Source of the DNA: Comamonadaceae bacterium | GTDB lineage: Bacteria > Pseudomonadota > Gammaproteobacteria > Burkholderiales > Burkholderiaceae_C | Direction: 5' to 3' | DNA length: 64,000 nt | NCBI GenBank assembly: GCA_027484575.1 | Contig: JAIXSQ010000007.1 | Span: 744,001-808,000 of the forward strand | Part shown: piece by piece, positions 9,316 through 20,842 of the stretch | How positions within the stretch are numbered: position 1 is the stretch's first letter | How the letters are laid out: the number at the start of each line of letters is the position of its first letter | Made by a program: the position numbers and the translations under genes | Notes under the pieces: generated by a model | Database searches by the model: none | The model's input: the letters and a program-made list of their open reading frames with translations, nothing else | What the model was told of the DNA's origin: nothing

Positions 9316-9978
9316 TCAGGACTGCGCGGATGCGCGTGGCAAGGCGGCAGCCTCGCGTGCCAGCTGCGTGATGCGGTCCCAGTCACCCGTGCGCAGTGCG
9401 TCGGCCGGCGTGAGCCACGAGCCGCCCACGCAGGCCACGTTCGGCAGCGCCAGGAAGTCGCGCGCGTTCGCCGGGCCGATGCCGCCCGTGGGGCAGAAGC
9501 GCACCTGCTCGAACGGCCCGTGCCAGGCCTGCAGCAGTGCGGTGCCGCCGGCAGGGACCGCGGGGAAGAACTTCAGCGCGTCCCAGCCGTCCTCCAGCGC
9601 CATCAGGATCTCGCTGCCGGTGGCCACGCCGGGCAGCAGCGGCAGGCCGGCGTCTCGGCAGGCGCGCCCGATCGCCGGCGTGTAGCCCGGGCTGACCGCG
9701 AAGCGGGCGCCGGCCCGGGCAGCCGCCTGCGCGTCGGCGGCGTTGCGTACCGTCCCCGCGCCCGGCACGGCGCCGGGCACCTCGCGCGCGATCGCCGCGA
9801 TCGCCTGCAGCGCCACCGGCGTGCGCAGCGTCACCTCCAGCATGCGGATGCCGCCGGCCACCAGCGCGCGCGCCAGCGGCACGGCCTGCGCCGCGTCCTG
9901 CAGCACGATCACCGGGATCACCGGTGCGTCGCGCATCACGTCCCGCGGCGCCAGCGCGCCGCCATCGATGCTTGCCAT
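9316..9978 (-). CDS. eda: 2-dehydro-3-deoxyphosphogluconate (KDPG) aldolase
   Basis: A 220-residue class I aldolase that splits KDPG into pyruvate and glyceraldehyde 3-phosphate, the last step of the Entner-Doudoroff pathway. Schiff-base Lys 136 lies in ALKFFPA, catalytic Glu 48 in MLEVTLRTP, and the phosphate-binding GGIGPANARDF follows. It starts at ATG 9978, 3 bp after the stop of edd, so the pair is translationally close and surely one operon. Confidence 0.96.
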   Translation of the reverse strand: MASIDGGALAPRDVMRDAPVIPVIVLQDAAQAVPLARALVAGGIRMLEVTLRTPVALQAIAAIAREVPGAVPGAGTVRNAADAQAAARAGARFAVSPGYTPAIGRACRDAGLPLLPGVATGSEILMALEDGWDALKFFPAVPAGGTALLQAWHGPFEQVRFCPTGGIGPANARDFLALPNVACVGGSWLTPADALRTGDWDRITQLAREAAALPRASAQS

Positions 9979-9981
9979 GTC

Positions 9982-11826
<1,845 letters not shown>

Positions 11827-11968
11827 GGGGGGAACCTCGGTCGTGGCCGGGCGGCAACGCGCCGCGCCGGAGAGCGGGCATCCTACCGCCCACGCATGGC
11901 CGCGCTGGGCGGTGCCCGCCCGGGTCCGGACACGGGCCGGCCGCCCAGCGCTACAGTCACCGGCTGCG

Positions 11969-12559
11969 ATGACCACCCTGCCCCCACCGCTGCGCGACCC
12001 GGCCGCCCTGCTCACCCAGGCGCTGCAGGACTGGGGCGGCCACGAGGACCTGTGGGTGTACGGCTACGGCTCGCTGATCTGGCGGCCCGAGTTCGACTAC
12101 GCCGAGCGGCGTCCCGCCACGGTGCGTGGCTGGCACCGGGCGCTGAAGATGTGGAGCCGCATCAACCGCGGCACGCCCGAGTGCCCCGGCCTGGTCTTCG
12201 CGCTGCTGCCGGGCGGCAGCTGCCACGGCATGGCCTTCCGCATCCCGCGCGCCGACGGCGCGGCCGTGCTGACGCGGCTGTGGGCGCGCGAGATGCGGAT
12301 GGCCGTCTACGACCCGCGCTGGCTGCCCTGCCACACGCCGCACGGCCCGGTGCGGGCGCTGGCGTTCACGCTGTCGCGCCGCAGCCCCAGCCACACCGGC
12401 GTGCTGGCGGACGACGAGTACCGGCGCATCTTCCGCGAGGCCTGCGGCCTGTACGGCACCACGCTCGACTACGCCCAGCGCACGCTGGAGGAGCTCGCGC
12501 GGCACGGCATCCACGACCGCCATCTCGAGCGCCTGCTGCGGTTGGCCCGGCACGCGTAA
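11969..12559 (+). CDS. ChaC-like gamma-glutamylcyclotransferase
   Basis: A 196-residue protein with the ChaC start [20 protein letters not shown] (the YGSLIW loop binds gamma-glutamyl substrates), a conserved WHRALKMWS, and [12 protein letters not shown] towards the end. ChaC enzymes cleave glutathione to 5-oxoproline and Cys-Gly. It is divergent from edd with 142 bp between starts. A TACAGT hexamer at 11952-11957 lies 11 nt before the ATG, giving a very short leader and no Shine-Dalgarno. The catalytic Glu could not be assigned with certainty. Confidence 0.87.
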   Translation: MTTLPPPLRDPAALLTQALQDWGGHEDLWVYGYGSLIWRPEFDYAERRPATVRGWHRALKMWSRINRGTPECPGLVFALLPGGSCHGMAFRIPRADGAAVLTRLWAREMRMAVYDPRWLPCHTPHGPVRALAFTLSRRSPSHTGVLADDEYRRIFREACGLYGTTLDYAQRTLEELARHGIHDRHLERLLRLARHA

Positions 12560-12599
12560 AGTGCGCGGTCCAGAACACACGGATCCCAAGGAGACACGC

Positions 12600-13133
12600 A
12601 TGCACACCCGTTCCGCCCTGGCCGCCACGGCCGCCGTCCTGCTGCTGGCCGCCTGCGCCGGCGGCACCTCCGGCATGGCCGGCGGCCCCTCCGCCGCCGC
12701 CACCCTGCAGCCCACCAGCGGCAACACCACCACCGGCACCGTGCGCTTCGTGCAGCAGGGCGACCGCGTGCTGGTCACCGGCACGGTGCGCGGGCTCAAG
12801 CCGAATGCCGAACACGGCTTCCACGTGCACGAGAAGGGCGACTGCTCCAGCGGCGACGGCATGAGCGCCGGCGGCCACTTCAACCCCACCGGCGCGCCGC
12901 ACGGCCAGCACGGCATGGGCACGCACCATGCGGGCGACCTGCAGAGCCTCAAGGCCGACGCCTCCGGCGTGGCCACCTTCAGCTTTCCCGCCACCGGCAT
13001 CCGCGTGGGCAGCGGCGCGGCCGACGTCGTGGGCAAGGGCCTGATCGTGCACCGCGACCCGGACGACTACCGCACCCAGCCCACCGGCAACTCGGGCCCG
13101 CGCCTGGCCTGCGCGGTGATCGCAGGCGCCTGA
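12600..13133 (+). CDS. sodC: Superoxide dismutase [Cu-Zn], lipoprotein form
   Basis: A 177-residue exported Cu/Zn superoxide dismutase. A signal peptide ends in the lipobox LLAAC with lipidated Cys 19, so it is probably membrane-anchored in the periplasm. Metal ligands are present in EHGFHVHEKGDC, GGHFNPTGAPHGQH and THHAGDL, with LIVHRDPDDY near the end. The final SGPRLACAVI provides the second Cys of the conserved disulfide. ATG 12600 has AAGGAGA upstream. The stop overlaps the start of the next small gene (TGATG). Confidence 0.95.
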   Translation: MHTRSALAATAAVLLLAACAGGTSGMAGGPSAAATLQPTSGNTTTGTVRFVQQGDRVLVTGTVRGLKPNAEHGFHVHEKGDCSSGDGMSAGGHFNPTGAPHGQHGMGTHHAGDLQSLKADASGVATFSFPATGIRVGSGAADVVGKGLIVHRDPDDYRTQPTGNSGPRLACAVIAGA

Positions 13134-13360
13134 TGGCCAAGGCCGGCGACTGGGCCCCGCGCGTGCTCGCGCTGCTGCGCGCGGGCAACACGGCCGCGGC
13201 GATGGCGCAGATGAAGGTGGCGCCCTCGGTGCGCGACCTGCAGGCGCTGCAGGCCGCGATGGCCAAGGCCCAGCTGGCCGGCCGCTGGCGCGAGGTCGAT
13301 GCCGTGCTGGCCGACAGCCTCCTGGAGCTGTCGGCCCCCCGCAAGCACCGGGCGCCCTGA
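13133..13360 (+). CDS. Small hypothetical protein coupled to sodC
   Basis: A 75-residue Ala-rich, helical, basic protein without signal peptide. Its ATG overlaps the sodC stop by one base, which argues for translational coupling. The pattern MAKAGDWAPRVLALLRAG followed by alternating helices resembles a small TPR-like or helical-pair fold, but no family is recognised. Function is unknown. The coupling only suggests co-expression with superoxide defence. Confidence 0.55.
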   Translation: MAKAGDWAPRVLALLRAGNTAAAMAQMKVAPSVRDLQALQAAMAKAQLAGRWREVDAVLADSLLELSAPRKHRAP

Positions 13361-13515
13361 GCGATCAGCGCTGACGGCGACTGCTCAGGCAGCTGTCAGC
13401 GCGACGAACTGCAGGTCCGGCGGGCGTCTCTTCGGCGCCTGGCCGCCGGCGGGCACGGGCAGAGTGCGGCTCCAGCGCGTGGCACGGCAGCCGCGCGCCA
13501 GACCAGGAGCCCCCC

Positions 13516-15072
13516 ATGCGCCAGAACCTGCCGGTCACCCAGCGCGAGTTCGTCCTGCCCGAGGGCGAGACCCTCGTGTCGACCACCGACCTCGACAGCC
13601 GGATCACCTACTGCAACCCCGCCTTCGTGCGGGTCAGCGGCTACACCGAGGAGGAACTCCTGGGACAGCCGCACAACCTGGTGCGCCATCCCGACATGCC
13701 GCCCGAGGCCTTCCGCGACATGTGGGCCACGCTGCGGGCGGGCCGGCCGTGGTCGCAGCTGGTCAAGAACCGCCGCAAGGACGGCGACCACTACTGGGTG
13801 CTGGCCAACGTCACCCCGGTGCTGGAGAACGGCCGCCCGGTGGGCTACATGTCGGTGCGCACCGCCGCCTCGCGCGCCGAGGTCGAGGCCGCCGAGCGGC
13901 TGTACGCCACCATGCGCGAGGAACTGCGCGCCGGCCGCCTGCAGCACGTGCTGCGCGAGGGGCGCGTGCTGCGCACTTCCGCGGCGGCGCGGCTGCGCGA
14001 GGCGATGCGGCTGGGCCTGGACGGCCGCTTCGCGGTGGCGCTGGCGGCTCCCGCGCTGGCCGCGCCGGCCATCGCCGCGCTGCGCGGCCAGCTGGCCCTC
14101 GCGGGCGTGCTGGCCGCGGTGCAGCTGCCGCTGGCCGCACTGGCCTGCTGGTGGCTGCGCGCCGGCCTGAGCGTGCCGCTGGCCGGCGTGGTGCTGCGCG
14201 CCAACCGGATGGCCGCGGGCGAGCTCAGCGCGCGCCGCACCACGCAGGACGACGCGCTGGCGCCGCTGCACCGCGCGATCAACCAGCTGAACGTGAACGT
14301 GCGCGCGCTGGTCAACGACGTGCGCATGCAGGCCCGCCACGTCGAGGGCGCGGCCACCGAGATCGCCGCGGCCAGCCACGACCTGTCCTCGCGCACCGAG
14401 GCCCAGGCCGGCAGCCTGCAGCAGACCGCGGCGGCCGTGGAGCAGATCGCCGCGACCGTGCAGCGCAACGCCGACAACGCGGCCGCCGCCAACCACAAGG
14501 CCGGCGAGGCCGGCCAGCTGGCCAGCCGCGGCAGCAGCGTGGTCACGCAGGTGGTCGACGGCATGCACGAGATCCAGGCCTCGTCGGACAAGATCGCCCG
14601 CATCAACGGCGTGATCGACGGCATCGCCTTCCAGACCAACATCCTGGCGCTCAACGCGGCGGTGGAAGCGGCGCGGGCCGGGGAGCAGGGCCGCGGCTTC
14701 GCCGTGGTGGCCGCCGAGGTGCGCAGCCTGGCGCAGCGCAGCGCCGACGCGGCCAAGGAGATCAAGGCCCTGGTCGAGGGCAGCCAGCTCGCGGTGCGGC
14801 GCGGCGCCGACATCGCCGAGGGTGCCGGCGGCACCCTGGCCCAGGTCGTGACCGCGGCCACCGAGCTGGGCCGGCTGGTCGAGGGCATCACGGTGGCCTC
14901 GGCCGAGCAGTCCAGCGGCATCACGCAGGTGAATGCGGCGGTGGGCCTGCTGGACACCAACACGCAGCAGAACGCCGCCATGGTCGAGCAGACCGCCGCC
15001 TCGGCGCAGCAGCTGCGCGCGCAGGCGCGCGCGCTGGCCGCCGCGGTGCAGGTGTTCAAGGTCGCGGCCTGA
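13516..15072 (+). CDS. PAS-domain methyl-accepting chemotaxis protein (Aer-like)
   Basis: A 518-residue chemoreceptor. The N-terminal PAS domain (about 20-115) contains [24 protein letters not shown] and [18 protein letters not shown], the signature of Aer-type redox sensors that bind FAD. Two short hydrophobic segments around 170-220 replace a periplasmic sensor, then HAMP and an MCP signalling domain with [20 protein letters not shown]. It probably mediates aerotaxis or energy taxis. ATG 13516 follows a 155-bp spacer in which I see no clear promoter. The kinase-control tip is almost identical to that of the receptor at 5891-7465. Confidence 0.94.
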   Translation: MRQNLPVTQREFVLPEGETLVSTTDLDSRITYCNPAFVRVSGYTEEELLGQPHNLVRHPDMPPEAFRDMWATLRAGRPWSQLVKNRRKDGDHYWVLANVTPVLENGRPVGYMSVRTAASRAEVEAAERLYATMREELRAGRLQHVLREGRVLRTSAAARLREAMRLGLDGRFAVALAAPALAAPAIAALRGQLALAGVLAAVQLPLAALACWWLRAGLSVPLAGVVLRANRMAAGELSARRTTQDDALAPLHRAINQLNVNVRALVNDVRMQARHVEGAATEIAAASHDLSSRTEAQAGSLQQTAAAVEQIAATVQRNADNAAAANHKAGEAGQLASRGSSVVTQVVDGMHEIQASSDKIARINGVIDGIAFQTNILALNAAVEAARAGEQGRGFAVVAAEVRSLAQRSADAAKEIKALVEGSQLAVRRGADIAEGAGGTLAQVVTAATELGRLVEGITVASAEQSSGITQVNAAVGLLDTNTQQNAAMVEQTAASAQQLRAQARALAAAVQVFKVAA

Positions 15073-15096
15073 GGCCGGGCGCGGGGCGGCCCCCGG

Positions 15097-15654
15097 TCAG
15101 CCGCCGCGTGCGCGCAGCAGGTCCTGCGCCGCGGCCAGGGCCTGCACCGTGTCGATGTCGGTCACCACGCCCGCATCGTCCACCGGCACCGGCGTGACGC
15201 GGTGCGCCTTCAGCACCGCCGCCGCGCCCTGCGGCCCCGCCAGGGCCGCCAGCGCCGGGCCGCAGCCGGCGGCAAAACCCACCGGGTGACCGCGCTCGCC
15301 GGCGTGCACCGGCACGGCCACGGTGGCGCCCGCCTGCAGCGCCTGGGCCACCGCGCGCAGCGTGGCCGGCTGCACCAGCGGCAGGTCGCCCGGCAGCACC
15401 AGCCAGCCCGGCGCCGCGCGCGTGGCCCGCACGGCGGCCGCGATCGAATCGCCCATGCCCGGATGGCCGGCATCCTCGAGATGCCACGGCAGGCCGCTGG
15501 CGCGCACGGCGTCCAGCGTGTGCTGCAGCACCGGCCGCCCGCCGAGCAGCGCCTGCAGCTTGGAGCCACTGCCGCCGGAGGCGAGGAAGCGCTCGCCCTT
15601 GCCGGAGGCGAGCACGAGCACGACGGGGGCGGCGGCGGGGTCCATGGGCTGCAT
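15097..15654 (-). CDS. MobA/MocA-like nucleotidyltransferase
   Basis: A 185-residue (from ATG 15654) or 182-residue (from ATG 15645) GT-A fold NTP transferase. It has the loop [22 protein letters not shown], the metal site LPGDLPLV, and RGHPVGF as in MocA-type molybdopterin cytidylyltransferases, ending [10 protein letters not shown]. It would transfer CMP or GMP to molybdopterin for a xanthine-oxidase-class enzyme. The first-loop LASG, instead of the usual LAAG, is unusual. No molybdoenzyme is adjacent. The pair of palindromic repeats at 15689-15774 lies upstream, between this gene and pdxH. Confidence 0.82.
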   Translation of the reverse strand: MQPMDPAAAPVVLVLASGKGERFLASGGSGSKLQALLGGRPVLQHTLDAVRASGLPWHLEDAGHPGMGDSIAAAVRATRAAPGWLVLPGDLPLVQPATLRAVAQALQAGATVAVPVHAGERGHPVGFAAGCGPALAALAGPQGAAAVLKAHRVTPVPVDDAGVVTDIDTVQALAAAQDLLRARGG

Positions 15655-15688
15655 TCTGGCGGGGCCGGAGGCGGCCGCCGCGCATGGT

Positions 15689-15774
15689 CGTGGATGCCCG
15701 CCTGCGCGGGCATGACGGGGACGGCGGGCATGCCGGCCCCGGCCCCGTCGTCCCCGCGCAGGCGGGGACCCACG
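15689..15774. repeat. Inverted pair of dispersed palindromic (REP-like) elements
   Basis: Two copies of a family with core GCCCGCCTGCGCGGGC / CCCCGCGCAGGCGGGG face each other at 15689-15718 and 15746-15774, within the divergent spacer of the MocA-like gene and pdxH. Each copy is a hairpin, and together they could form a larger cruciform. The same unit recurs at 32023-32140 and 38634-38720. Confidence 0.8.
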
Positions 15775-15846
15775 CGCACCCGCCCACCGCCCGCCGCGCT
15801 TGACCCCCGGCAAGCACCGCCGGCCGCCGCTGGCGACAATCGGGCC

Positions 15847-16503
15847 ATGAGCGCCGCCCCCCTGTCCCAGTCCATCGCCGACCTGCGCAAGAGCTACGAG
15901 AAGGCCGAGCTGAGCGAGGACGCCAGCCATGCCGACCCGCTGCAGCAGTTCGACCAGTGGCTGCGCGAGGCCGTCGCCGGGCAGGTGCCCGAGCCCAATG
16001 CCATGACCCTGGCCACGGTCGGCAGCGACCTGCGACCGAGCACCCGGCCGGTGCTGGTCAAGGGCTACGACGCGCGCGGCATCGTCTGGTACACCAACTA
16101 CGCCAGCCGCAAGGGCCACGACCTGGCCGGCAACCCGTACGCGGCGCTGCAGTTCCACTGGGTCGAGCTCGAGCGCGTGGTGCGCATCGAGGGCCGGGTC
16201 GAGCAGGTCGACGCCGCCGAGAGCGACGCCTACTTCCACAGCCGGCCGCTGGACTCGCGCATCGGCGCCTGGGCCAGCCCGCAGAGCGAGGTGATCCACA
16301 GCCGCACGGTGCTGGTCACCAATGCCGCGAAATACGGCGCGCAGTTCCTGATGAACCCGCCGCGCCCGCCGCACTGGGGCGGCTACCGGCTGGTGCCCGA
16401 CCAGTGGCAGTTCTGGCAGGGCCGCCGGAGCCGCCTGCACGACCGCCTGCGCTACACGCGGCAGGACGACGGCGGCTGGCTGCGCGAGCGGCTCGCGCCC
16501 TGA
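15847..16503 (+). CDS. pdxH: Pyridoxamine 5'-phosphate oxidase
   Basis: A 218-residue FMN enzyme making pyridoxal 5'-phosphate from PNP or PMP, the final step of vitamin B6 synthesis and salvage. Diagnostic segments: [15 protein letters not shown] at the N-terminus, [14 protein letters not shown]-like [47 protein letters not shown] and the C-terminal [16 protein letters not shown]. Its length is typical. A GACAAT hexamer ends 6 nt before ATG 15847 and there is no Shine-Dalgarno, so the mRNA may be leaderless. Confidence 0.96.
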   Translation: MSAAPLSQSIADLRKSYEKAELSEDASHADPLQQFDQWLREAVAGQVPEPNAMTLATVGSDLRPSTRPVLVKGYDARGIVWYTNYASRKGHDLAGNPYAALQFHWVELERVVRIEGRVEQVDAAESDAYFHSRPLDSRIGAWASPQSEVIHSRTVLVTNAAKYGAQFLMNPPRPPHWGGYRLVPDQWQFWQGRRSRLHDRLRYTRQDDGGWLRERLAP

Positions 16504-16576
16504 GCCGCCGGCCGCGGGGAACCCCGCGGCGCGCAGCGGGTCCACCCACCAGCTTCCACCCGAACGGATCCTTGCC

Positions 16577-17068
16577 ATGACCCTGCCCACCCGCCTGTCC
16601 CGCCGCCGCTTGCTCGCTGCCGCCGGCGCACTGCTCGCCGCCTCGGCCGGCGTGCATGCGCAGAAGAAGCCCGAGGCCGTGCCCGTCGAGGTCTGGAAGG
16701 ACGCCAACTGCGGCTGCTGCCAGGACTGGGTCGACCACCTGCAGGCCAACGGCTTCGCCGTCACCGTGCACGAGGGCGGCAACCAGACCGTGCGCGCCCG
16801 GCTGGGCATCGCCACCAAGTACGGCTCCTGCCACACGGCCGTGGTCGCCGGCTACGCGCTCGAGGGCCACGTGCCCGCGCGCGAGATCCACCGCCTGCTC
16901 AAGGAGCGGCCGCAGGCCCTGGGCCTGGCGGTGCCCGGCATGCCCGTGGGCTCGCCCGGCATGGACGGCCCGGCCTATGGCGGCCGCCGCGATGCCTACG
17001 CGGTGCTGCTGCTGGGCCGTGACGGCTCGGCCCGCCCCTACGCGCGCTACGCCGCCGTGGGCGCCTGA
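16577..17068 (+). CDS. Exported DUF411 metal-binding protein
   Basis: A 163-residue DUF411 protein. The N-terminus (SRRRLLAAAGALLAAS) is a Tat-like signal with a twin-arginine region. The mature part has VEVWKDANCGCCQDWVDHL with a CGCC cluster and YGSCHTAVV with a further Cys, then GHVPAREIHRLL, the family pattern. DUF411 proteins occur with copper-resistance genes and are thought to bind copper in the periplasm. Here it follows pdxH by 73 bp rather than lying in the copper cluster further right. It is the last well-supported gene before the 17.5 kb island. Confidence 0.88.
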   Translation: MTLPTRLSRRRLLAAAGALLAASAGVHAQKKPEAVPVEVWKDANCGCCQDWVDHLQANGFAVTVHEGGNQTVRARLGIATKYGSCHTAVVAGYALEGHVPAREIHRLLKERPQALGLAVPGMPVGSPGMDGPAYGGRRDAYAVLLLGRDGSARPYARYAAVGA

Positions 17069-17159
17069 TCGCCTGGCCACACGGCCGTCAGCTGCGTCGC
17101 CCGGCCGCCGTCCACGCCTTCCTACAGGCCGCGCGCGGGGCTGCCGCCAGAGTGGCGGC

Positions 17160-17447
17160 ATGCGCATCGCCCTGCCCACCCTGCTGGCCCTGCTGCTGCT
17201 CCTGCCCCAGGCGGCCGCGGCGTCGCAGCCGCGGCTGGCCGCCTGCAGCCCCTGGATGGCTGGCCCGGCCCTGCCGCGTCCGGCCGAGCCGCTGCGGCAC
17301 GCGCTGGAATGGCGGCACGGACCGCGCACGGCGCAGGGCCGCGACCTCGGCCCGGGACTGCCGGCCCGCGACGGCGGGCTGCGCCAGGCCGGCGCCGAGC
17401 CGGCCGCCCGCGCCCCGACCACGTGTGCAGCCCAACCTTTGGTGTGA
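17160..17447 (+). CDS. Possible short exported protein, perhaps a truncated remnant at the island border
   Basis: In the 480-bp stretch 17069-17548 the only candidate is this 95-codon frame from ATG 17160. It begins with a convincing signal peptide (MRIALPTLLALLLLLPQAAAAS). After about residue 30 it turns into low-complexity Pro/Arg/Ala sequence without a recognisable domain. It could be the 5' end of a secreted-protein gene whose 3' part was lost when the defence island arrived, or a spurious frame. No Shine-Dalgarno is evident. The remaining spacer 17448-17548 holds a possible -10 (TAGAAT, 17486-17491) and two small hairpins before the island's first gene. Confidence 0.35.
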   Translation: MRIALPTLLALLLLLPQAAAASQPRLAACSPWMAGPALPRPAEPLRHALEWRHGPRTAQGRDLGPGLPARDGGLRQAGAEPAARAPTTCAAQPLV

Positions 17448-17524
17448 GCGCGAGCTGGCGCGAGGGTGCGCTGCAGTTGTCCACCTAGAATCCCGCACGC
17501 CGCCGGGCTGCGACCCGGTCCGGT

Positions 17525-17543
17525 CTTTGGCCACCGCAAAGGG
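17525..17543 (+). promoter_or_regulatory. Hairpin overlapping the Shine-Dalgarno of the island's first gene
   Basis: CTTTG (17525-17529) can pair with CAAAG (17537-17541). The right arm overlaps AAAGGG (17538-17543), the only Shine-Dalgarno candidate for ATG 17549. Folding would mask it. The stem is short, so this is only suggestive. Confidence 0.3.
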
Positions 17544-17548
17544 CGTGC

Positions 17549-20500
17549 ATGCAGCTGCTGGACAACATCAACAGTCTTCTCGGCGACGACCTGAAGAAGA
17601 CGCTCAAGCCGCACTCGCGGCTGATGATCGCGGCCGCCTCGTTCTCGATCTACGCCTACGAGGCCCTGAAGGAGGAACTCGAATCGGTCGACTCGGTGGA
17701 GTTCATCTTCACCCAGCCCACCTTCGTGCCCGACCAGGTCACCGACGTTGCACGCAAGCAGAGCCGCGAGTTCCACATCCCCAAGGCCGAGCGCGAGCGC
17801 GACTTCTACGGCACCGAGTTCGAGATCCAGCTGCGCAACAAGCTCACCCAGCGCGCCATTGCCCGTGAATGCGCCGACTGGCTGCGGCGCAAGGCCACCT
17901 TCCGCTCCAACCGGGGCAGCGCGCCGATGCAGCAGTTCGCGGTGGTGCAGACGCGGGAGCCTGCGGCCGTCTACATGCCGCTGCATGGCTTCACGGCGGT
18001 GGATCTGGGGTACCGGCCGGGCAATGCGGTCTCGAACATCGTCAGCAAGTTCGACGAACCCTCGCACACCAGCACCTTCCTCAAGCTGTTCTACGAGATC
18101 TGGAACGATCCGCAGAAGCTGGAGGACGTGACCCAGCGCCTGTGCGACCACATCGCCTCGATCTACCAGGAGAACGCGCCCGAGCGCATCTACTTCCTAA
18201 TGCTGCACAACATCTTCAGCGAGTTCCTGGAAGACCTCGACGAAGACGCACTGCCCAACGACCGGACCGGCTACCAGGACACCCTGGTCTGGCGCAAGCT
18301 GTTCAACTTCCAGCGCGATGCTGCCAACGGCATCATCAACAAGCTCGAGACGTACAACGGCTGCATCCTGGCCGACAGCGTGGGCCTGGGAAAGACGTTC
18401 ACCGCGCTGGCAGTGGTCAAGTACTACGAGCTGCGCAACAAGTCGGTGCTGGTGCTGTGCCCCAAGAAGCTGGCCGATAACTGGCTCACCTACAACCGCA
18501 ACCTCACCACCAACCCGTTCGCACAGGACCGCTTCAATTACGACGTGCTGTGCCACACGGACCTGCTGCGCACCAGCGGCGAGTCGTTCGGCACGCCGCT
18601 TAACCGGGTGAACTGGGGCAACTACGACCTGGTGGTCATCGACGAGTCGCACAACTTCCGCAACAACGACGCCTACAAGGACCGCGAGACCCGTTACCAG
18701 CGCCTGATGAACGCGGTGGTGCGCCAGGGTGTCAAGACCAAGGTCCTGATGCTGTCGGCCACGCCGGTCAACAACCGCTTCAACGACCTGCGCAACCAGC
18801 TCGCGCTGGCTTACGAAGGGCACTCCGGCCAGCTGGGCGACAAGCTGCGCACCGAGACCGAGATCGAAGAGATCTTCCGGCGCGCCCAGGCGGCCTTCAA
18901 CGCCTGGTCGCGGCTGCCGGCCGAGGAACGCACGCCCGAGGCAATCCTGTCGGCGCTGGACTTCGACTTCTTCGAGCTGCTCGACAGCGTGACCATCGCC
19001 CGTTCGCGCCGTCACATCCAAACCTTCTACGACACGCAGGACATCGGCAGCTTCCCCACGCGCCTGCCGCCGCTGTCGTTCCAGTGCCCGCTCACGCAGC
19101 GGCCCGACGTTCCCGGCTTCAACGCGATCTATGCGCAGCTCACGCGGCTGCGGCTGGCCGTCTATGCCCCGGTCAGCTACATCCTGCCCAGCCGGCTGCG
19201 CAAATACGAGGCGCTGTACGACACCGAGGTGCGCAGCGGCGGCGGCACCCTGCGGCAGGTCGACCGCGAGCGCAGCCTGCAGGCGCTGATGACGGTCAAC
19301 CTGCTCAAGCGCCTGGAAAGTTCGGTGGCCTCGTTCCGCCTGACCTTGCAAAGACTGAAGGCCAACCACCGCCGCACGCTAGCCGCCATCGACGACTGCA
19401 TGGCGCGGGACATCGACGGCGGCTTCGACGACCTGGCACCCGGCCTGCTCGATGCCGACCCGGAAGACGACGAGACCTGGTTCGAGGACGACGACGGCCT
19501 CGCCACGGGCGGCCGCGTGCGCATCAGCCTGCGCGACATGGATCTGCCCCGCTGGCAGCACGACCTGCAGGCTGACCTGGACGTGATCGAGTCATTGCTG
19601 GCCGAGATGGCCAAGGTGGGCCCCGAGGACGATGCCAAGCTGCAGCACCTGAAGGCGCGAATCGAGGCCAAGCTGGCGAGCCCCATCAACGCGGGCAACC
19701 GCAAGCTGCTGGTCTTCACCGCCTACGCCGACACTGCGGCCTACCTCTACGAGCAGCTGGCGCCGCAACTGCTGCAGGACCACAGCGTGCACAGCGGGCT
19801 GGTGAGCGGCACGCAAGACCCCAAGGCCACCCTCAGGCTGGTCGATCCGCGCCGGCGAGGCGTGGACTTCCAGACCCTGCTGACGCTGTTCTCGCCGCGC
19901 TCCAAGGACAAGGCCCAGGTCCTGCCGGGGGAGCCCGGCGAGATCGACATCCTGTTCGCCACCGACTGCATTTCCGAAGGCCAGAACCTGCAGGACTGCG
20001 ACACCGTCATCAACTACGACATCCACTGGAACCCGGTGCGCATCATCCAGCGCTTCGGCCGGGTCGACCGCATCGGCTCGCCCAATGCGCGCATCCAGCT
20101 GGTGAACTACTGGCCCGACATCAGCCTGGACGAGTACATCCGCCTCAAGGAGCGGGTGGAGAACCGGATGGTGATCGCCGACGTGGCCGCGACGGGCGAC
20201 GACAACGTGCTGAGTGCGCAGGCCAACGACGTGGCTTACCGGCAGGAGCAGCTGCGCCGGCTGCAGCAGGAGGTGGTCGAGCTGGAGGACGTGCGAGCCG
20301 GCATCTCGATCACCGACCTGGGGCTGAACGACTTCCGCATGGACCTGCTCAACCACCTCAAGGCCGACGACGGCCTGCGCCGGCTGCCCAACGGCCTGCA
20401 TGCGGTGGTGCCGGCCGACCCCGACAAGGGCCTGCTGCCCGGCGTGATCTTCACCCTGCGCAATCGCCACCCCGGCGTGAACGTACAGCAGCGCAACCGG

Positions 20501-20842
20501 CTGCACCCGTACTACTTGGTCTACATCGGCCAGGATGGCCAGGTGATCACCCAGCACACCGAGGTCAAGCGCCTACTGGACCTAGCGCGCAGCGCCTGCA
20601 AGGGCCGCGACGCGCCATTGCCCGGGGTGTGCGAGCCGTTCAACCGCGAGACCGACGACGGCCGCGACATGCGCCGCTACTCGGCCCTGCTGGACCAGGC
20701 CATCCGCAGCATGCTGCTGCATCAGGCCGAGGGCGAGGTCGACAGCCTGTTCACGCCCGGCCGCACCGCCGCCCTGGTGCAGCCCGCGGCCGGACTGGAC
20801 GACTTCGAGCTGGTGTGCTTCCTGGTGGTGCGGGCTGCATGA
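17549..20842 (+). CDS. Helicase with N-terminal PLD-like domain and SNF2/RapA-type motor
   Basis: A 1097-residue protein. Residues 1-200 resemble the phospholipase D-like domain found on defence helicases, including a GFTAVDLGYRPGNAV stretch where other members have the GSSN loop. No HxK catalytic motif is visible, so the nuclease site looks degenerate. The motor has Walker A with Lys 282 (ADSVGLGKT), DESH box 365-368, SAT 403-405 and motif VI QRFGRVDRIGS at 834-844. The last pattern is RapA/SNF2-like. The insert at about 640-660 is highly acidic. It is the first gene of a five-gene run and its stop overlaps the next ATG. It presumably translocates on DNA or RNA during phage restriction, which is inference from context. 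Confidence 0.9.
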   Translation: MQLLDNINSLLGDDLKKTLKPHSRLMIAAASFSIYAYEALKEELESVDSVEFIFTQPTFVPDQVTDVARKQSREFHIPKAERERDFYGTEFEIQLRNKLTQRAIARECADWLRRKATFRSNRGSAPMQQFAVVQTREPAAVYMPLHGFTAVDLGYRPGNAVSNIVSKFDEPSHTSTFLKLFYEIWNDPQKLEDVTQRLCDHIASIYQENAPERIYFLMLHNIFSEFLEDLDEDALPNDRTGYQDTLVWRKLFNFQRDAANGIINKLETYNGCILADSVGLGKTFTALAVVKYYELRNKSVLVLCPKKLADNWLTYNRNLTTNPFAQDRFNYDVLCHTDLLRTSGESFGTPLNRVNWGNYDLVVIDESHNFRNNDAYKDRETRYQRLMNAVVRQGVKTKVLMLSATPVNNRFNDLRNQLALAYEGHSGQLGDKLRTETEIEEIFRRAQAAFNAWSRLPAEERTPEAILSALDFDFFELLDSVTIARSRRHIQTFYDTQDIGSFPTRLPPLSFQCPLTQRPDVPGFNAIYAQLTRLRLAVYAPVSYILPSRLRKYEALYDTEVRSGGGTLRQVDRERSLQALMTVNLLKRLESSVASFRLTLQRLKANHRRTLAAIDDCMARDIDGGFDDLAPGLLDADPEDDETWFEDDDGLATGGRVRISLRDMDLPRWQHDLQADLDVIESLLAEMAKVGPEDDAKLQHLKARIEAKLASPINAGNRKLLVFTAYADTAAYLYEQLAPQLLQDHSVHSGLVSGTQDPKATLRLVDPRRRGVDFQTLLTLFSPRSKDKAQVLPGEPGEIDILFATDCISEGQNLQDCDTVINYDIHWNPVRIIQRFGRVDRIGSPNARIQLVNYWPDISLDEYIRLKERVENRMVIADVAATGDDNVLSAQANDVAYRQEQLRRLQQEVVELEDVRAGISITDLGLNDFRMDLLNHLKADDGLRRLPNGLHAVVPADPDKGLLPGVIFTLRNRHPGVNVQQRNRLHPYYLVYIGQDGQVITQHTEVKRLLDLARSACKGRDAPLPGVCEPFNRETDDGRDMRRYSALLDQAIRSMLLHQAEGEVDSLFTPGRTAALVQPAAGLDDFELVCFLVVRAA

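Noticed and set aside
15800..15840. TTGACC (15800-15805) plus GACAAT (15835-15840) as a CueR-type promoter for pdxH
   Set aside because: The spacer is 29 bp and there is no dyad. Only the -10 hexamer is credible.
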